This document shows positions 60,691 through 64,000 of a stretch of 64,000 bases of DNA, piece after piece. The notes under the pieces are model-generated. The model was not told the origin of the DNA and did not search any database. It saw only the letters and a program-made list of their open reading frames with translations. The stretch comes from Clostridium moniliforme (lineage in GTDB: Bacteria; Bacillota; Clostridia; Clostridiales; Clostridiaceae), in assembly GCF_017873235.1 (NCBI RefSeq), contig NZ_JAGGJZ010000002.1, positions 248,001-312,000 of the forward strand, given 5' to 3'. A program made the position numbers and the translations under genes. Numbering within the stretch: position 1 is the first letter of the stretch; the number at the start of each line of letters is the position of its first letter.

Positions 60691-60736
60691 TAAGCATAAA
60701 ATCTATTTATAATTTATAGGTTTTATGCTTATTTTT
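60691..60736 (+). terminator. terminator after the DUF1846 gene
   Basis: AAGCATAAAATCTAT and ATAGGTTTTATGCTT pair nearly perfectly, followed by ATTTTTATT. Confidence 0.8.
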
Positions 60737-60975
60737 ATTAATTTATATTTTAAATTATATTGAGTGTTAAGATTTTAGCACTTATTTATATTTTTATGGA
60801 ATTTAAATATAAATTAATTGAATTTTTAAATAATTGAAAAAATATACAAAATTTTAAAAGTGATATAATTTAATTAATAGATTTAGTTTGTTAATAATAT
60901 ATAATAATTTTTTATGATTATAATTAGAAATTTATAAAAAGTTATGTAACTGAATATAAATAGGAGGGATTAAAT
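60737..60975. other. AT-rich gap before the proline iminopeptidase gene
   Basis: No gene or clear repeat. TATAAT-like boxes occur near 60865 (GTGATATAATTTAAT, TGA-extended), which may be the promoter, about 110 bases before the start; AGGAGG lies at 60962-60967. Confidence 0.4.
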
Positions 60976-61857
60976 ATGAAGATTTCTGAAGGGTATATGC
61001 CATATTTAGGATATAAAACTTATTATCGTATAGTTGGAGAATGTACAGGAAATAAAAAACCATTACTTTTATTACATGGAGGACCAGGTTCTACTCATAA
61101 TTATTTTGAAGTCCTTGATAAAATTGCAGAAGATGGACGTTCTGTTATTATGTATGACCAACTAGGATGTGGTTTATCAAGAACTCCTTCTAGACGAGAT
61201 TTATGGTGTGCAAAAACATGGATTGAAGAACTAATTCAGTTACGTAAATATTTAGGATTAGATGAAATTCATTTATTAGGACAATCATGGGGAGGAATGC
61301 AAGCAATTCAATATGCATGTGAATATAAACCAAAGGGAATTAAAAGTTATATTTTATCAAGCACATTACCATCAGCAGCACTATGGGAAAAAGAGCAACG
61401 AAGGAGAATTAAGTATTTACCAAAACAAATGCAAGAAGCAATTAGAAAAGCAGAAGAAAATAATGATTATTCATCAAAGGAATATAAGGAAGCTGAAGAT
61501 GAATTTATGCTTCGTTATTGCTCAGGTCCAATAGATGAAAATTCACCAGAATGCTTAAAAAGACCAAAATTTTCAGGTACAGAGGCTTATGTAACTGCAT
61601 GGGGAGAAAATGAATTTACACCATCTGGAACATTAAAAAATTTTGACTTTTTAGATGAAATAAAAAATATTAAAGAACCTTGTTTAATTATAAGTGGTTT
61701 ACTTGATCTTTGTTCACCACTTATTGCAAAAACAATGTATGACAGAATTCCAAATTCAAAATGGGAGTTATTTGAATTTAGTCGTCATATGGCTTTTGTA
61801 GAAGAAAATAATAAGTATATAAGAGTTCTTAATAAATGGCTAAATGAAAATGAATAA
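60976..61857 (+). CDS. proline iminopeptidase-type alpha/beta hydrolase
   Basis: A 293-residue serine peptidase (S33) that removes N-terminal Pro or other residues from peptides. LLLHGGPGST (oxyanion loop HGGPG, 34-38) and YDQLGCGLS are the family marks. The nucleophile is S104 in LLGQSWGG, the acid Asp lies in ISGLLDLCSPL, and the His in FSRHMAFVEE. The cap domain (about 130-220) is that of tricorn-interacting F1/Pip enzymes. No signal peptide. It stands before an Xaa-Pro aminopeptidase gene, so both may recycle proline peptides. AGGAGG precedes ATG. Confidence 0.92.
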   Translation: MKISEGYMPYLGYKTYYRIVGECTGNKKPLLLLHGGPGSTHNYFEVLDKIAEDGRSVIMYDQLGCGLSRTPSRRDLWCAKTWIEELIQLRKYLGLDEIHLLGQSWGGMQAIQYACEYKPKGIKSYILSSTLPSAALWEKEQRRRIKYLPKQMQEAIRKAEENNDYSSKEYKEAEDEFMLRYCSGPIDENSPECLKRPKFSGTEAYVTAWGENEFTPSGTLKNFDFLDEIKNIKEPCLIISGLLDLCSPLIAKTMYDRIPNSKWELFEFSRHMAFVEENNKYIRVLNKWLNENE

Positions 61858-62023
61858 TAATTTTAGTATAAAATTATTATTTTGATAAAATAAAAAGCTT
61901 ACAGGATTAATATACAACTAGTATTCTCATAAAACTTCTTAGAAATAAAAATCTTGTTGCTAATGTTTAATAATTCTTTAGTAAATAAATAAATTTAATA
62001 AATTATGAAAGAGAGGAATTAAC

Positions 62024-63823
62024 ATGAGTAAAAGTAAAAAAGAAATAATTTCAAAACTTAGAGAGATTATGAAGGAAAAGGGATTATATGCTTATATTAT
62101 TCCTTCTTCTGATAATCATCAAAGTGAGTATGTAGGAGAATTTTTTAAGGCTAGAGAATATGTATCAGGATTTACAGGTGATGCAGGAACTATTGTAATT
62201 ACACAAGATGAAGCAGGACTTTGGACTGATGGTAGGTTTTTCTTACAAGCTACTTATCAGCTTGAAGATAGTGGAATTAAGCTTTTTAAAATGGGTAATG
62301 AAGGTGTTCCTACTATATTAGAATATTTAGAAAAAAATATTCCAAATGGTGGTAGTTTAGGTTTTGACGGACGTCTTATTGCAATGAAGGAAGGGGAAGA
62401 GTTTGTTCAAAATCTTAAAAGTAAAAATGTTACAGTAAAATATGATTGTGATCTTGTTGAGAAAGTATGGAAAGATCGTCCTGCTTTAGCAAATGAACCT
62501 GTTTTCCTTCTTGAAGAAAAATATTCTGGTGAAAGTACAGCGTCAAAACTTGAAAGATTAAGAAATGTAATGAAAGAAGTAGGAGCTAATTATCATATTA
62601 TTGCAACTTTAGATGATGTGGCATGGCTTTTAAATATTCGCGGAAATGATGTTAAATATTCACCATTAATTCTTTGTTATGCAATTGTTTCTTTGGATAA
62701 GGTATATTTATTTATTGAAGAGAAAAAGATTAATGAGAATATTAGAAAAGTTTTATATAAGGATAATGTAGTTTTAAAACCTTATAATGATATTTATGAA
62801 TATGTTAAAGGATTTAAAGCTGAAGATGTAGTGCTTATAGATCCAGATCGTATAAATTATGCATTATATAAAGATATTCCAGAACATACAAAGAAAGTTG
62901 AAATGGATAATCCAACTGTATTATTTAAAGCTATTAAAAATTCTATAGAACTTGAAAATATTAGAAAAGCACATGTAAAAGACGGAGTTGCCATTACAAA
63001 GTTTATGTATTGGTTAAAGGAGAATATAGGTAAAATAAAAATTACAGAAATTAGTGCTTGTAATAAATTAGAGGAATTTAGAAAAATGCAAGATAATTAT
63101 TTATGGCAAAGTTTTGATCCAATTTGTGCTTTTGGAGAACACGCTGCTATGATGCATTACACATCTACACCAGAAACAGATGTAGAACTTAAAAAAGGTA
63201 GCTTTATTTTAATGGATACTGGTGGAAATTATTATGAAGGTTCAACAGACATTACAAGAACAATAGTCCTTGGAGAGGTAGATGAAAAACTTAAACATCA
63301 TTTTACTGCTGTGGCTAGGTCTATGATGAATTTGGCAAAGGCAAAATTTTTATATGGATGCAAAGGATATAATCTAGACGTATTAGCTAGAGAACCTATG
63401 TGGAATATAGAAACAGACTTTAAATGTGGAACAGGACATGGAGTTGGATATTTATTAAATATTCATGAAGCACCAGCTGGTTTTAGATGGTATGCTGTTC
63501 CATCTAAACATGAAACTCATCAGTTAGAAGAAGGAATGGTTATAACTGATGAACCAGGAATTTATATAGATGGAGCTTATGGAATTCGTACAGAAAATGA
63601 ACTTATTGTTAGAAAAGGAAATAAAAATGAATTTGGTCAATTTATGTATTTTGAACCTGTAACATATGCACCAATTGATTTAGATGCAATATATCCTGAA
63701 GATCTTAGTAATGATGAAAAAATATATTTAAATAATTATCATAAATTAGTTTATGAAAAAATATCTCCTTATTTAACTGAGAAAGAAAAAGAATGGCTTA
63801 AAATTTATACAAGAGAAATTTAA
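62024..63823 (+). CDS. Xaa-Pro aminopeptidase (M24B), three-domain form
   Basis: Removes the N-terminal residue from peptides with Pro at position 2. The 599 residues comprise two creatinase-N domains (about 5-135 and 155-300), a pita-bread catalytic domain (about 310-525) and the C-terminal extension found in the aminopeptidase P1 class. Two-metal ligands are visible: D in LMDTGG and D in GSTDITRT, H in GTGHGVGYLLNIHEAP, E in ITDEPGIY and E in IRTENEL. No signal peptide, so cytoplasmic. AGAGAGG precedes ATG. It follows the proline iminopeptidase by 166 bases without a clear terminator between. Confidence 0.94.
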   Translation: MSKSKKEIISKLREIMKEKGLYAYIIPSSDNHQSEYVGEFFKAREYVSGFTGDAGTIVITQDEAGLWTDGRFFLQATYQLEDSGIKLFKMGNEGVPTILEYLEKNIPNGGSLGFDGRLIAMKEGEEFVQNLKSKNVTVKYDCDLVEKVWKDRPALANEPVFLLEEKYSGESTASKLERLRNVMKEVGANYHIIATLDDVAWLLNIRGNDVKYSPLILCYAIVSLDKVYLFIEEKKINENIRKVLYKDNVVLKPYNDIYEYVKGFKAEDVVLIDPDRINYALYKDIPEHTKKVEMDNPTVLFKAIKNSIELENIRKAHVKDGVAITKFMYWLKENIGKIKITEISACNKLEEFRKMQDNYLWQSFDPICAFGEHAAMMHYTSTPETDVELKKGSFILMDTGGNYYEGSTDITRTIVLGEVDEKLKHHFTAVARSMMNLAKAKFLYGCKGYNLDVLAREPMWNIETDFKCGTGHGVGYLLNIHEAPAGFRWYAVPSKHETHQLEEGMVITDEPGIYIDGAYGIRTENELIVRKGNKNEFGQFMYFEPVTYAPIDLDAIYPEDLSNDEKIYLNNYHKLVYEKISPYLTEKEKEWLKIYTREI

Positions 63824-63835
63824 GCAATAAATAAT

Positions 63836-63878
63836 TTCTGCTACATTAATAAAATAGTGTAGCAGATTTTTTTATAGC
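63836..63878 (+). terminator. terminator after the Xaa-Pro aminopeptidase gene
   Basis: TCTGCTACA and TGTAGCAGA form a stem around an AT-rich loop, followed by seven Ts. Confidence 0.85.
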
Positions 63879-63942
63879 TAAAAATAGATATATAATTAAA
63901 ATTATTATTATTTAATGTAAGTAAAAAAAATTATAAAATAAC

Positions 63943-63971
63943 TTTACAACGGATAATAATTATTATATAAT
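63943..63971 (+). promoter_or_regulatory. promoter with a Fur-like box in its spacer, for a gene beyond the window
   Basis: TTTACA (63943-63948), exactly 17 bases, TATAAT (63966-63971). The spacer is filled by GGATAATAATTATTA (63951-63965), two mismatches from TGATAATnATTATCA. A ribosome-site-like AAAGGGA appears at 63983, so a gene on the plus strand should start just outside. Confidence 0.6.
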
Positions 63972-64000
63972 AATAACTGTCAAAGGGAACAATAAAAAAT

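Noticed and set aside
60976..63823. Recent transfer of the two peptidase genes because of extra CGT/CGA Arg codons
   Set aside because: CGT codons also occur in the ABC exporter genes (12.1-15 kb), so the contrast is not specific.

Overview
The window is about 27-28% G+C, uses AGA almost exclusively for arginine, and carries AGGAGG-type ribosome sites and dense intrinsic terminators. It holds the spore genes cotJABC, two T-box leaders, a SCIFF ranthipeptide locus and a NEAT-domain heme-uptake operon. Together these point to the chromosome of a low-GC, spore-forming Clostridium (sensu stricto), close in style to C. perfringens. The species cannot be fixed from this stretch alone. There is no rRNA, tRNA, insertion sequence or prophage, so this is mostly ordinary chromosome.

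Layout. 1-3.9 kb: tail of an unknown gene, a dihydrouridine synthase, greA, an overlapping pair (J-domain-like protein plus HNH-like protein), and a GNAT acetyltransferase. 4.0-7.4 kb: a LytTR response regulator and GHKL sensor kinase followed closely by a YhfC-type intramembrane protease, then a small lipoprotein. 7.6-18.8 kb: a secreted L,D-transpeptidase, a flavoprotein, an AI-2E-type permease, a heterodimeric ABC exporter and a large MMPL exporter. 18.8-24 kb: an Ile T-box with brnQ, zupT, two small orphan genes and an MFS exporter. 23.9-29.8 kb: cotJABC, a second (signal-less) L,D-transpeptidase, fba, a polysaccharide deacetylase and a TPR membrane protein. 30-38.5 kb: an EamA transporter, NADH oxidase, type 2 IPP isomerase, the SCIFF precursor with its radical-SAM maturase, an M16 peptidase and an Orn/Lys/Arg-decarboxylase-fold enzyme. 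38.5-44.9 kb: a Cys-rich probable spore protein behind a SigK-like promoter, a transporter controlled by a leader-peptide attenuator, an Ala T-box with an Lrp regulator and aminotransferase, a frameshifted MATE gene and a PHP phosphatase. 45-53.4 kb: a Cys-rich AraC regulator divergent from a Fur-boxed heme operon of three NEAT surface proteins and an ABC importer. 53.6-64 kb: an unknown protein, an AEC transporter plus D-lactate dehydrogenase followed by a CitA/CitB-type two-component system, a DUF1846 protein and two proline-specific peptidases.

How it works together. Amino-acid supply is under several RNA controls: T-boxes on brnQ (specifier ATC, Ile) and on the Lrp/aminotransferase pair (probable specifier GCA, Ala), and a translation-coupled attenuator on an NSS transporter. 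That attenuator has a 21-residue leader peptide ending N-F-F-S-Y-F-R, competing hairpins and two near-identical tandem terminators, and it is the most striking element here. The heme locus is also notable: none of its four NEAT modules has the usual YxxxY heme motif. All four instead carry paired methionines, which suggests bis-Met heme ligation. Gene starts were moved from the longest open frame to the best ribosome site where the sequence justified it.
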